A stretch of 64,000 nt of DNA from Portibacter lacus (GCF_021533215.1 NZ_JAJNKA010000021.1:27676-91675); one strand, 5' to 3'; positions 46,169 to 54,972 are shown, counted from the first letter of the stretch. Numbers and translations: made by a program. Notes: generated by a model not told the origin, from the letters alone.

Positions 46169-46830
46169 ATTTCTTCAGCAACAAAAGTAAAAGGATGTTC
46201 CTCAAATGTATTAACTATTCCTGCCTTAACAGGGTTATTTAAAATATAACCCACAACCTTACTCAACATCTTTTCATTTCTGATATAGATGTCAAAACTT
46301 TCATTCTCCCAAACCTGTCGACCTGGAGTTTTGCAATATTCATTGATAAATTTTGCAGATCCTCCTTTGATTAATTTCATAACCTTATCAAGTTGAACAT
46401 AATTTTCAGGTATAAAATCAGGAACTAAATTCCCTTTTAACTGAACACTTGTATCTATAAGCATATGAAAATGATTAGACATAATTGTCACTGCCAATAA
46501 ATTGTAGTATTTTTTATGGTATGATTCGATTCTTTCTAGTAATATTCTTGCATTAGCAGGAGAGTCTAGATAGCTAGGTCCTTTATTTTCGTGAATAATA
46601 TTATCTATATCCAGTATATATTTCCTTCGAGCGAAGTATTTCTGATAATTAATTTCCTTTTTCGACATTGAGTCGTCTATTATCGTTTTTCGTAGATTAT
46701 ACTCCTCTCTTATTTCCGCCAATTTATTTTTAGAAATAGATCCTTTAAGAGAGCAGGTTATGAAGAAGATAGCGCCTACTGTTTGGATGTGTGGTAAATT
46801 TCTTTTATAAAATATTTTTTCATTTTCCAT
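46159..46830 (-). CDS. REP-associated tyrosine transposase (RAYT, Y1 transposase)
   Basis: 223 residues. The HUH motif is visible in TIMSNHFHMLIDTS (about 116-129), and the catalytic-Tyr region is in VVGYILNNPVKAGIVNTFEE (about 190-209). Family members cut and join single-stranded palindromic REP elements and are thought to have spread them. Fitting this, the gene is surrounded by two kinds of hairpins (CTCGTACTTCAGTACGAG and CTCGGGTTAAAACCCGAG). Its own last codons (SY and stop) lie within one of them. A fragment of a second RAYT gene survives at 39706-39766. Confidence 0.88.
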   Translation of the reverse strand: MENEKIFYKRNLPHIQTVGAIFFITCSLKGSISKNKLAEIREEYNLRKTIIDDSMSKKEINYQKYFARRKYILDIDNIIHENKGPSYLDSPANARILLERIESYHKKYYNLLAVTIMSNHFHMLIDTSVQLKGNLVPDFIPENYVQLDKVMKLIKGGSAKFINEYCKTPGRQVWENESFDIYIRNEKMLSKVVGYILNNPVKAGIVNTFEEHPFTFVAEEISY

Positions 46831-47044
46831 ACTTATTTTATAAAATAACGATAGGGAATGTTAACAAACTTAGTATGATTATTCTCTTTCTCGGGTTAAA
46901 ACCCGAGCTCCTTTGGATACTCTGAACTTATTGTTTACTACCTTTAAGTAGTATAGGACCTCCTACTTCAGTGCGAGATTTTCCTTAACCTTTCTCGGGT
47001 TAAAACCCGAGCTCCTTTGCGTAATATTGATACAATATGTTTCT
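46831..47044. repeat. Family A palindromes upstream of RAYT
   Basis: CTCGGGTTAAAACCCGAG at 46890-46907 and again at 46994-47011, each followed by CTCCTTTG. Between them is CTCCTACTTCAGTGCGAG (46960-46977). Together with the 3' set they bracket the transposase gene. Confidence 0.8.
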
Positions 47045-47215
47045 TTATTTCTTTTTTAGCCGCTTGTAAACAGAATCGAAAAGGATAGACATTATTAATC
47101 CAAATATTAACCCGATAATAAGGGTTGATTTGATATCGAATTCACTACCTCTGATGAAATAGCTTAATAAGGTATACACTAAACCAGTCAATAAGACTCT
47201 CAGAATGAATTTCAT
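47045..47215 (-). CDS. Small two-segment membrane protein (56 aa)
   Basis: ATG 47215 to TAA 47045. Hydrophobic segments at about 3-20 (FILRVLLTGLVYTLLSYF) and 31-46 (TLIIGLIFGLIMSILF), and a basic tail (YKRLKKK). A longer frame on the same strand in another phase (47145-47390) would include the yceI terminator and is rejected. Upstream is a fragment of frame reading GSFGTLPAVFGVVF and stop, which echoes the Gly-rich tails before other small membrane genes here. Function unknown. Confidence 0.5.
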   Translation of the reverse strand: MKFILRVLLTGLVYTLLSYFIRGSEFDIKSTLIIGLIFGLIMSILFDSVYKRLKKK

Positions 47216-47313
47216 GTCTCAAAATATGGATTAAAAGTATAATAAAAAAGCAAGTGTTTAGTCTGATTAGAATACGACTCCGAAAACTGCTGGGAGTGTT
47301 CCGAATGATCCAT

Positions 47314-47346
47314 AAAAAAAGCCACAACGAACAAGTCGCTGCGGCT
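47314..47346 (-). terminator. Terminator of the yceI-like gene
   Basis: On the minus strand AGCCGCA pairs with TGTGGCT (one G-U) and is followed by seven Ts. It lies about 28 bases after the stop at 47374. Confidence 0.85.
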
Positions 47347-47373
47347 AAATGTATTCTTGCTATAGAATTGATT

Positions 47374-48039
47374 TTATCCTGCTGTAACATTTATCTTAAG
47401 TGCGATTTCATCATTGATCGCTTTGTCCTTAAGACCATCCACAAATTTTGCAGATCCGTATTTGATATCCCATTCTGTTCTATCAATTGTAAATTGCGGC
47501 GTAGTTACGTTTACTTTACCATTTGCTTCAGAAACCATTGCTTTAAAGCTTACACTCTTAGTAATATCTTTCAATGTTAGATTCCCTGTCACCACATAAT
47601 TTCCTTCTTCATTATTCATCAACTTAGTTGCCTTAGTAATTTCAAATTTAGCAGTTGGAAATTTCGGAGTATTAAAGAAATCAGTTTCTTTTCCTTCGAC
47701 TGTTCCTTTCAAGTGATTCACTAGATTAGCTTGCTTATCTTCTGGTAAGTCTAAATCTTTTATTGAATTCATATCGATTGTGAAACTACCACCTGTCAAA
47801 GTTCCTGATTCAAAATTAATTGTACCTTCAGAAATGTCAATTGTTCCATTGTGGCTTCCAGTTACTTTACTTCCTTCCCACATAATAGAACTGTTAGCTG
47901 TATTAACAGCATATGCTTTGCCTGTTGCTTCTGCTACTTCTTTAGCATCTCCAGTTGCAGCTTTCTCCCCTTTAGGACCACAAGAAGCTAAAAAGCTCAC
48001 TAACATGATCATAAAAGATAATTTAAATAGAATCTTCAT
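47374..48039 (-). CDS. YceI-family lipoprotein
   Basis: 221 residues. Lipobox in SFLASCGPKG (Cys about 20), a short Ala/Glu linker, then the YceI lipocalin-like beta-barrel (YAVNTANSSIMWEGSKVTGS; FNTPKFPTAKFEITKATKL; GNLTLKDITKSVSFKAMVSE). YceI proteins bind isoprenoid-type lipids, although their physiological role is often unclear. It has its own terminator and is followed upstream by a MerR regulator on the same strand, 30 bases away. Confidence 0.92.
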   Translation of the reverse strand: MKILFKLSFMIMLVSFLASCGPKGEKAATGDAKEVAEATGKAYAVNTANSSIMWEGSKVTGSHNGTIDISEGTINFESGTLTGGSFTIDMNSIKDLDLPEDKQANLVNHLKGTVEGKETDFFNTPKFPTAKFEITKATKLMNNEEGNYVVTGNLTLKDITKSVSFKAMVSEANGKVNVTTPQFTIDRTEWDIKYGSAKFVDGLKDKAINDEIALKINVTAG

Positions 48040-48069
48040 AATTAGTTGATTAATTGTTTTACGTAATAT

Positions 48070-48960
48070 TTATTTTACTAATTGCTTACTACAGTAAGTC
48101 AATATTTGTTCAAGACTTGATAATACCTTAACCTTACGAGATGATTTAATCTTTTGCTCTATTGTCTGATATCCTGTCAGTAGAACACTCGTGTTGTTAA
48201 TGTTTTTGCATAGATCATTTAAGTACAACTCTAACTTGTTGCCCTCGAAAGACTCATTTGCAAATAATACTAAATAATCAGGATCGATTATATCACATGT
48301 TTCAATAATCATCTCTTTAGTGATTCCCTTCCCTATATTCGTCACTCTTAATCCATCCTTTTTCAACATAAAATGCAAATAAAGCAAACTTAGATCTGAG
48401 TTTTCATTTTTAGGCAAAAATATTAAGAAACTAGGGACTGTTATGTCTGTATTAATCGGTATTTCGTCAATTGCCTTAATTATCTTCCGTTTGATGATTT
48501 CTGAGACAAATAATTCATGCACTGGCTTTATGCAACCACTCATCCATAACTGTCCTACCTTGTCTAGAAGCGGGAAAATCACCTCCTCCATAGATCGCTC
48601 AAAACCCAATTGGTTAATATTCGCTTCTATGATCCTATTAAACTTGAATTCATTAAGCTCCATTAGTGACATCGTCAAACAATCTACCCGATCCTCTAGT
48701 CCATCATCAAAATCTGAAATCTCTGCAACTCTTTTAGCAATTTCCTCTTTCGGCATTTTCGCAATGTGGGAAATTTTATGCCCATGATTGTTAAGCAAGG
48801 CCACATTAAGAATGTGCTGTAAATCCGTTTCAAGATAATATCGAATATTGGTTTCTGTTCTCTTAGGCGTAACGATACTATACCTCTTCTCCCATATCCT
48901 GATGGTATGGGCTTTCACACCTGCAAGATGTTCAAGGTCTTTTATCGAATAGATTACCAA
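48070..48960 (-). CDS. MerR-type regulator with degenerate cobalamin-binding domain
   Basis: 296 residues. The N-terminal MerR helix-turn-helix (YSIKDLEHLAGVKAHTIRIW) is followed by a four-helix and Rossmann-like C-terminal part, as in CarH/LitR light sensors. Two hallmark sites look lost. The lower cobalamin ligand motif E/DxHxxG reads ENSDLSLLYLHFMLKKDG, with no His in place. The W-x9-EH cap reads WMSGCIKPVHEL, with only part kept. It therefore probably senses something else or acts through protein contacts. It is divergent from bshA, sharing about 125 bases of control region. Confidence 0.85.
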   Translation of the reverse strand: MVIYSIKDLEHLAGVKAHTIRIWEKRYSIVTPKRTETNIRYYLETDLQHILNVALLNNHGHKISHIAKMPKEEIAKRVAEISDFDDGLEDRVDCLTMSLMELNEFKFNRIIEANINQLGFERSMEEVIFPLLDKVGQLWMSGCIKPVHELFVSEIIKRKIIKAIDEIPINTDITVPSFLIFLPKNENSDLSLLYLHFMLKKDGLRVTNIGKGITKEMIIETCDIIDPDYLVLFANESFEGNKLELYLNDLCKNINNTSVLLTGYQTIEQKIKSSRKVKVLSSLEQILTYCSKQLVK

Positions 48961-49085
48961 AGCTTCGTTATAATTTGTTGTAATGCAAACATATTGGATG
49001 AATAAATGTTCATATAAGCCATATGAATCGGCTAAAATATTATTTGTTATCGTTTTATAATTATTTTTAAGATAAATTTTAAAGA

Positions 49086-50225
49086 ATGAATATAGGAATA
49101 GTTTGTTATCCCACTTTCGGAGGAAGTGGCGTTGTTGCTACAGAATTAGGGATTGCACTATCTAAAAAAGGACACCAAGTTCACTTTATGACTTATAAGC
49201 GTCCTGCAAGACTAACTCCGTTTATGGAGAATGTTTTCTACCATGAGGTAAGTACTTATGAGTACCCGCTCTTTGAATATAAGCCATACGAAACGGCATT
49301 AGCTTCGAAAATGGTAGACGTAGTACTTCATGAAAACTTAGATATTCTTCATGTTCACTATGCCATACCACATGCAGCTGTTGCTTATATGGCTCAGCAA
49401 ATTCTTAAAAGCAGAGGTAAGTTTATTCCTATTGTTACGACTTTGCACGGGACAGACATTACCCTTGTAGGAAATGATCCTGCTTTTTCTCCCGTAGTAG
49501 AATTCAGTATTAATTTTTCTAATGGTGTAACAGCTGTATCGAACCATCTTCGGGAGGCAACTTTCGATAGTTTCAACATTACGAATGAAATAGAAGTGAT
49601 CTATAACTTCATCGATTTCGAGCGTTTTAATAAAATTGACAAGAACCATTTCAAAATGGCCATTTCACCTAATGGTGAAAAAATCATAGCACACACTTCG
49701 AATTTCCGAAAAGTGAAGCGCGTTCAAGATGTCATTATGGCCTTTGCAAAAATTCATAAAGAAATTCCATCGAAGTTGTTATTAATCGGTGACGGTCCAG
49801 AAAGAAATAATCTAGAGCAGTTGTGCAGAACAATTGGACTATGTGATCATATTCGATTTTTAGGAAAGCAAAATGCAGTAGAGGAATTACTTGCTGTTGC
49901 AGATCTTTTCATCATTCCTTCAGAAAATGAGAGTTTCGGACTTGCGGCATTAGAGGCAATGGCTTGCGGTGTTCCCGTAATTTCTTCGAACGCTGGAGGT
50001 CTTCCTGAATTAAACCTGGATGGAAAAACAGGTTACACTTTAGATGTAGGCGATGTAGATGGAATGGCAGAAAAGGGAATTTACATCCTAAAAGATGAAG
50101 CTACTCATACACAATTTAGTGAAGCTGCATATGCTCATGCTAAAACATTCGACATAAAAAATATACTTCCTAAATATGAAGCTTACTATGAAAAGGTAAT
50201 CGAAAAAATGCTAGCTAGTGCCTAG
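49086..50225 (+). CDS. bshA: N-acetylglucosaminyl-malate synthase BshA (bacillithiol)
   Basis: 379 residues, a GT-B glycosyltransferase of family 4. It joins UDP-GlcNAc to L-malate in the first step of bacillithiol synthesis. Diagnostic parts: MNIGIVCYPTFGGSGVVATE at the start, HVHYAIPHAAVAYMA, TTLHGTDITLVG, and the nucleotide-binding region IPSENESFGLAALEAMACGV followed by PVISSNAGGLPE. The length and start glycine motif fit BshA well. bshB and bshC are not in the window. Confidence 0.94.
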   Translation: MNIGIVCYPTFGGSGVVATELGIALSKKGHQVHFMTYKRPARLTPFMENVFYHEVSTYEYPLFEYKPYETALASKMVDVVLHENLDILHVHYAIPHAAVAYMAQQILKSRGKFIPIVTTLHGTDITLVGNDPAFSPVVEFSINFSNGVTAVSNHLREATFDSFNITNEIEVIYNFIDFERFNKIDKNHFKMAISPNGEKIIAHTSNFRKVKRVQDVIMAFAKIHKEIPSKLLLIGDGPERNNLEQLCRTIGLCDHIRFLGKQNAVEELLAVADLFIIPSENESFGLAALEAMACGVPVISSNAGGLPELNLDGKTGYTLDVGDVDGMAEKGIYILKDEATHTQFSEAAYAHAKTFDIKNILPKYEAYYEKVIEKMLASA

Positions 50226-50257
50226 TTTCCATACTGAATAGGAGTTATTCTTAGGAG

Positions 50258-51715
50258 TTATTTAAAATTGGTAATTAATCTATTATAGAACCTAACCATG
50301 TTCTTATAGTTTTCAATGCTGAGTTTTTCATTCACGCCATGAATACCTTCTAAGTCTTTATTCGAAACCATTACCGGCATGAATCTGTAGGTTGCTTCCA
50401 CAACTTCTGAATAATGACGCGCATCTGTTCCTGCAATAACTAATCCTGGAGCGACAATCACATCGCCGAATACTTCGTATATGCTCTTCCGAATACTCTC
50501 GAATCCGATGTGGTCTGTAGGCGAAATGGCCGTAGGATTTCGTGGTTTATTTACCGCTTCTGAGCTGACACTGATTCGGTCATCATCTATTGTTGCGTTC
50601 ACATATTCCAATACCGATTCCACTGTTTCTCCGGGTACAATCCGAACATTGATTGTTGCTTTTGCTTGGCTAGGTAGCACATTATCCATGATTCCTCCTT
50701 CTATAATCGTCGGTGCTAAGGTTGTCTTAATCAAGGCATTCGCGGCATTGCTTTTACTTAGACTGCTAGCAATCAGTGGCTTAAACAACCATTGGTTCGC
50801 GAAGAATAATTTTTCTGGCCATTTCATTTGTGGGCCAATGTTAGCAAACATCTTATCCACAGATTCATTAAACTGAACTTTCGGCGGACTGTTTTTCAGC
50901 TTGACCAAGGCTTCACTAAGAATCGTAATGGCTGTTTCTTTAGGTGGCATCATCGCGTGACCACCATTTTCTAAATTGACAGTTAGCGTCATACTCATTG
51001 CTCCTTTTTCAGCTAAGCCTATCAATCCTATCGGCTTAGATATCCCTGAAAGCCCATCGGTAATTACGACTAATCCTTCATCTATAATAAAACTGAATTT
51101 TAGTTTTTCCTTTGCAAATTTCTCAACAATCTTAACCGCACCCATTTCACCTCCTATCTCTTCATCGTGTCCGAACGCAAAATAAATGTCATGTTCTGGC
51201 ACAAATCCTTTTTTCAACAATCCTTCCGTAGCTTCTAAGATACTGAGGACAGATCCTTTATCATCCATCGTCCCTCGTCCCAAAATATACCCATCCACTT
51301 CTTCTCCTGAAAAAGCATCAAAGTCCCAATTCGATTCTGAGGATTCATCTACAGGGACAACATCCATGTGTGCTAGAAACAATGCTGGATCCACACTACT
51401 ATCTTTTCCTTTCCAATGATAAACGAGACTTAAGTCACCCACAACTTGTTTTTCTAATGATCCGTGAATCATGGGAAATTCCGTTTCAAGGTATTCGTGA
51501 AAGGTAAGCATGGTCGCAGTATCTGCTCTATCAGGATATGATATTGTAGGAATTCGTATGGCTCCTTGGAATCTACTTATTGCTCCTGCGTCCACTTCCA
51601 TCTCCAGCTTTTCCACTTGAATCGTTTCTGGAGCATGATACACAAGGGTTTTAACAACCATTACTAGCAATAATAAAAGTAGAGCAGCAAGTATGAAAAG
51701 TATTGTTTTTTTCAT
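50258..51715 (-). CDS. M20-family metallopeptidase (PM20D1-like), membrane-anchored
   Basis: 485 residues when started at ATG 51715, which gives a clean N-terminal membrane anchor (ILFILAALLLLLLVMVVKTL). The ATG at 51724 adds three residues. Zinc-site motifs: LFLAHMDVVPVDESS (about residue 115), ILGRGTMDDKGSVLSILEAT, and HDEEIGGEMGAVKIVEKF. A C-terminal His is in GTDARHYSEVV. The closest recognisable group hydrolyses N-acyl amino acids or acts as a carboxypeptidase. Substrate unknown. Confidence 0.88.
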   Translation of the reverse strand: MKKTILFILAALLLLLLVMVVKTLVYHAPETIQVEKLEMEVDAGAISRFQGAIRIPTISYPDRADTATMLTFHEYLETEFPMIHGSLEKQVVGDLSLVYHWKGKDSSVDPALFLAHMDVVPVDESSESNWDFDAFSGEEVDGYILGRGTMDDKGSVLSILEATEGLLKKGFVPEHDIYFAFGHDEEIGGEMGAVKIVEKFAKEKLKFSFIIDEGLVVITDGLSGISKPIGLIGLAEKGAMSMTLTVNLENGGHAMMPPKETAITILSEALVKLKNSPPKVQFNESVDKMFANIGPQMKWPEKLFFANQWLFKPLIASSLSKSNAANALIKTTLAPTIIEGGIMDNVLPSQAKATINVRIVPGETVESVLEYVNATIDDDRISVSSEAVNKPRNPTAISPTDHIGFESIRKSIYEVFGDVIVAPGLVIAGTDARHYSEVVEATYRFMPVMVSNKDLEGIHGVNEKLSIENYKNMVRFYNRLITNFK

Positions 51716-51760
51716 AAGAAGCAATTTATTAAAAAAAACACCGCTGTGCAGAAAAGTGCT

Positions 51761-52516
51761 TTACTTCTTTATAAATCCTTTTATTTCTTCAATGTTTTTT
51801 TGAATATCGATGATTCTGTCTTCTACTCTATTGTCAAATATTTTCTTCTCATCCGAAAAACTTAGATGTGCATAGTACTGCCAAATTTCTGCTACATCTT
51901 CGTAATTTATCTCATATGGTGCATATAATGGATTATCTGACATCAGGATGAGAGACCGTCTTCCTTCATTTCTGATAACGCGCTTATAAACGAGGCCTTC
52001 GTTTTTGCCAACAATAATATACGTTCGGTCGTCTTTTATCTGACTTAGATTTTCTACATATGAGCAGACCACAATACTCCCAGGCTCCATCGGCAACATG
52101 GATTCTCCTTCTATTTCGAAGCCTCTAAAGGTTCCATCAGGAATATTCGGAAACTGGATTTTAGGAAGGTCTTTGATGTATTCGGGATCACTAAAACTTT
52201 CTAAGTATCCGGCTTCTGCTTTCGTGTCTACTAGTTCTATATTTCCATTGTTATTTTGGTCTACAGAAATGGCAAGCACTCTAAAGTTTTGATTTTTTAT
52301 GATTTCATAGTCTTGCAGTCCAAGGTTAGAGGTCAGCAATCGATCTAGATTGGTTTCATAAAACGAGGAAAATCTAATGAGGGTATCGATATTCGGTTCT
52401 GTTTTCCCTCGTTCATAATCTCCCAATGTTGTTCTAGGAATCTCTAGTGTATCTGCAAGTTCTTGTTGAGATAGCTTTTTCTTCTTTCGAAGGTATTTTA
52501 AATTTTCTGCGAGCAT
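51761..52516 (-). CDS. XRE-type repressor with S24 self-cleaving domain
   Basis: 251 residues from ATG 52516 (MLAENLKYLRKKKKLSQQEL). The ATG at 52534 is less likely. N-terminal helix-turn-helix LADTLEIPRTTLGDYERGKT. A candidate Ala-Gly cleavage site is in TKAEAGYLESF. The S24 catalytic Ser is in IEGESMLPMEPGSIVV and the Lys in EGLVYKRVIRNEG. Such proteins act like LexA or a phage CI: RecA filaments trigger self-cleavage and release of target promoters. It is divergent from dinB, so direct control of a translesion polymerase is likely. The C-terminal ~40 residues form an extra coiled tail. Confidence 0.88.
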   Translation of the reverse strand: MLAENLKYLRKKKKLSQQELADTLEIPRTTLGDYERGKTEPNIDTLIRFSSFYETNLDRLLTSNLGLQDYEIIKNQNFRVLAISVDQNNNGNIELVDTKAEAGYLESFSDPEYIKDLPKIQFPNIPDGTFRGFEIEGESMLPMEPGSIVVCSYVENLSQIKDDRTYIIVGKNEGLVYKRVIRNEGRRSLILMSDNPLYAPYEINYEDVAEIWQYYAHLSFSDEKKIFDNRVEDRIIDIQKNIEEIKGFIKK

Positions 52517-52536
52517 AATATTTCTGTGAAGCACAT

Positions 52537-52544
52537 CAAAAATA
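52537..52544 (-). promoter_or_regulatory. Candidate -7 box of the S24 repressor
   Basis: TATTTTTG on the minus strand, a TAnnTTTG match, about 20 bases upstream of the preferred start. Confidence 0.4.
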
Positions 52545-52586
52545 CGTCGGTTTTTTCGGTATTCATAATAAATATTAGCCTAAAAG

Positions 52587-52597
52587 CGGAATATTCG
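52587..52597. promoter_or_regulatory. Candidate operator 1 (CGGAATATTCG)
   Basis: A near-palindrome in the S24 repressor/dinB intergenic region, similar in sequence and length to the site at 52705. Confidence 0.45.
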
Positions 52598-52704
52598 TGG
52601 GTTTCTGACGATTTTTCCATCTTTTTGTGTTTAAAAATTAACATCTCTTCCAATAAATAAATCAGAAACTTCGCTGTAAATATTGAATATAATTTAGATA
52701 TTGG

Positions 52705-52715
52705 CGAATAATTCG
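52705..52715. promoter_or_regulatory. Candidate operator 2 (CGAATAATTCG)
   Basis: An inverted repeat CGAAT-A-ATTCG, 31 bases before the dinB ATG, where a bound repressor would block the promoter. Shares CG.AT...TTCG with operator 1. Confidence 0.5.
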
Positions 52716-52745
52716 TCTTTGTTGGGCGTTTTAATCGACTAAATA

Positions 52746-53954
52746 ATGTATAATAGAGCTGTACTCCACTTAGACCTGGACTCTTTCTTTGTGTCCGTAG
52801 AGTGTTTAAAAAATTCAGATTTTATAGGCAAGCCTCTCTTAATCGGAGGGAGCAGCAACCGAGGTGTTGTTGCCTCGTGTAGTTATGAAGCTCGGCGATT
52901 CGGTATACATTCTGCTATGCCGATGAAAATGGCAAGACGACTTTGTCCACATGCAATCATCCTGAAAGGAGATATGGACAGTTATTCTTATCATTCTAAA
53001 GTGGTGACCGACATCATCGCTGAAGATGCGCCGATATTTGAAAAGGCGTCCATCGATGAATTCTACTTAGACCTCAGTGGAATGGATAAATATTTCGGCT
53101 GTCTGAAATGGTCAGTAGAAATGCGCAAACGGATCATAGACAATAGCGGATTACCTATTTCATTTGGATTATCTGTGAACAAGTTGGTTTCTAAAGTGGG
53201 AACAGGAGAAGGGAAACCTAACGGAGAAAAGGCTGTTCCTGTCGGCGAAGAAAAGAATTTTCTTGCTCCACTTTCTACAAAAAAGATTCCTGGTGTAGGA
53301 AAAGAAATGTATAAAAAGCTCAGTTTTATGGGCGTTAGAAGTATAAAAACATTGAGCGAAATCCCTCAGCGATTGCTCGAGAGAGAGTTTGGTAAATCAG
53401 GACGCTCGCTCTGGAACAAGGCGAATGCCATAGACAATTCTCCTGTTGTTCCTTATTCAGAGAAAAAATCTATTTCTAAGGAACGAACCTTCACCGAAGA
53501 CACGCTAGATCTCCAGATGATCAAAAGTCTTCTAATGCGTATGGTAGAAGAGCTTGCTTTCGAACTTCGAGATTCAGAAAAACTATGCTCATGCATTACT
53601 GTCAAAATCCGATACGCAGATTTCAACACGTACACAAAGCAGAAAAGAATTACCTATACGGCGAATGATCACTTCCTCATTGATACGACGAAAGAGCTTT
53701 TTAATAGTTTATATGAACGACGCCAACTAATAAGGCTGGTCGGGGTGCGGTTTTCTGGACTCGTTCACGGAAAATATCAGATCAGTCTATTCGAAGATAG
53801 CGAAAAGCACATCCGTCTATTACAAGAAATGGATCAATTGAGAAAGCGCTTTGGAAAAGATGCTGTGAAACTAGCACATAGTATCGGTCGTAATCATAGA
53901 CTAGAACACTCTGGTTCGCTACTCGCAGCTAAATACAATAAAGGAGATAAATAA
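52746..53954 (+). CDS. dinB: DNA polymerase IV (Y-family)
   Basis: 402 residues. It copies damaged DNA with low fidelity. Catalytic acids are in LHLDLDSFFVSVECLKNSDF (about 5-24) and KASIDEFYLDLSGMDKYFGC (about 101-120). The steric-gate region and little-finger domain (about 230-340) are present. The C-terminus extends about 50 residues beyond the core (SLFEDSEKHIRLLQEMDQLR). Divergent from the S24 repressor, with two similar palindromes between them, so DNA-damage control is likely. Confidence 0.95.
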   Translation: MYNRAVLHLDLDSFFVSVECLKNSDFIGKPLLIGGSSNRGVVASCSYEARRFGIHSAMPMKMARRLCPHAIILKGDMDSYSYHSKVVTDIIAEDAPIFEKASIDEFYLDLSGMDKYFGCLKWSVEMRKRIIDNSGLPISFGLSVNKLVSKVGTGEGKPNGEKAVPVGEEKNFLAPLSTKKIPGVGKEMYKKLSFMGVRSIKTLSEIPQRLLEREFGKSGRSLWNKANAIDNSPVVPYSEKKSISKERTFTEDTLDLQMIKSLLMRMVEELAFELRDSEKLCSCITVKIRYADFNTYTKQKRITYTANDHFLIDTTKELFNSLYERRQLIRLVGVRFSGLVHGKYQISLFEDSEKHIRLLQEMDQLRKRFGKDAVKLAHSIGRNHRLEHSGSLLAAKYNKGDK

Positions 53955-54168
53955 ATCAATATATTATTTTATTATAATAATTATTTAATATTTATTATTT
54001 TACATATAACGTATTTATCAAAACATATAAACGTATATGCGACAATACTCAATCTTTAATTCTTAAGACAAATAGGGTACGCGCTGTATTCCGTCATCTA
54101 GTCTTAGCATTAGAGAAATTCCTATCGCAGCTTTTCAGAATAGATTACTTAATCAAAAATTTAAGACA

Positions 54169-54972
54169 ATGAAAAAAGCAATATGCATCAGTATCGTAAT
54201 CGCCACCCTTCTTATCATGGCAAGACCAAGTCAAGGACAAAATGAACTACCTCGGAGCATCAGCCAAGTCGCATACATGAAGGTGTTTCCAGAAAACATT
54301 GACCTATATATTAGCGTCGAAAAGATTTGGAAAAAAATACATCAATACAACATTAAGGAAGGGAAATATCAGTTCTGGACCATACAAGAAGTTCTTTCGC
54401 CAGTGGGTACATTATATGATTATAATTATATCGCTAGAATTTCATTTGAAAATGCTAAGCAATACTCGAACTTTATCGAAGGAGACTTCGTTCCTAGCAA
54501 TCTCTCTGAAATATTGACAAAGGAAGAAATGATCATTTACAATAACACTGAAAAATCAAGATCCTTAGTAAAAACAGAGGTCTGGCAATTAATGAGTGAA
54601 ATGGATGATGCAGATCAAAACGATGAAGATTGGCGATATTCGAAATTCAACTACTTTTCCATAAATGATGGTTACACACCGGATGACTTTGTAGCAGTAC
54701 AGTCCATCTGGAGTCCTATACATGAAGCTAGGATCAAAGATGACAAGCTAGAAGGATGGGTTGTCTTGAGAAAGCTCCTACCTGAAGGAACACTCTATAA
54801 GGAAAAGTATGCTACCGTAGACCATTACAAGAATATGGGTGATTTATTAACCGATGACCCTAGTCGTTATTTCGACATGTTAGGCGATGCAGAAGAAGCC
54901 TTCAAGAAAACTGAAGAAGGAGCGAATCTAATCCGACAGGAAGTCCGAAGAATTGTCTTAGATTCTAATTAA
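54169..54972 (+). CDS. Exported protein with two copies of one domain
   Basis: 267 residues. Signal peptide about 1-23 (ending SQGQNE). The mature part has two related halves. The first has EKIWKKIHQYNIKEGKYQFW ... LSPVGTLYDYNYIARI (about 50-90). The second has QSIWSPIHEARIKDDKLEGW ... LLPEGTLYKEKYATVD (about 182-225). The shared pattern IW..IH...IK..K..W...L.P.GTLY marks an internal duplication. No catalytic motif. I do not recognise a family with certainty. It is convergent with the TPR membrane gene, overlapping its 3' end by four bases. Confidence 0.75.
   Translation: MKKAICISIVIATLLIMARPSQGQNELPRSISQVAYMKVFPENIDLYISVEKIWKKIHQYNIKEGKYQFWTIQEVLSPVGTLYDYNYIARISFENAKQYSNFIEGDFVPSNLSEILTKEEMIIYNNTEKSRSLVKTEVWQLMSEMDDADQNDEDWRYSKFNYFSINDGYTPDDFVAVQSIWSPIHEARIKDDKLEGWVVLRKLLPEGTLYKEKYATVDHYKNMGDLLTDDPSRYFDMLGDAEEAFKKTEEGANLIRQEVRRIVLDSN

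Noticed and set aside
29000..47100. CRISPR array
   Set aside because: Repeats are palindromic elements at irregular spacing without unique spacers of constant size, and no cas genes are present.
47145..47390. 81-codon minus-strand frame upstream of the 56-aa membrane gene
   Set aside because: It spans the yceI stop and terminator and overlaps the better-supported 47045-47215 gene in another phase.
48070..48960. Calling the MerR gene a B12-dependent photoreceptor (CarH)
   Set aside because: The key His of the cobalamin motif and the EH cap are not conserved.
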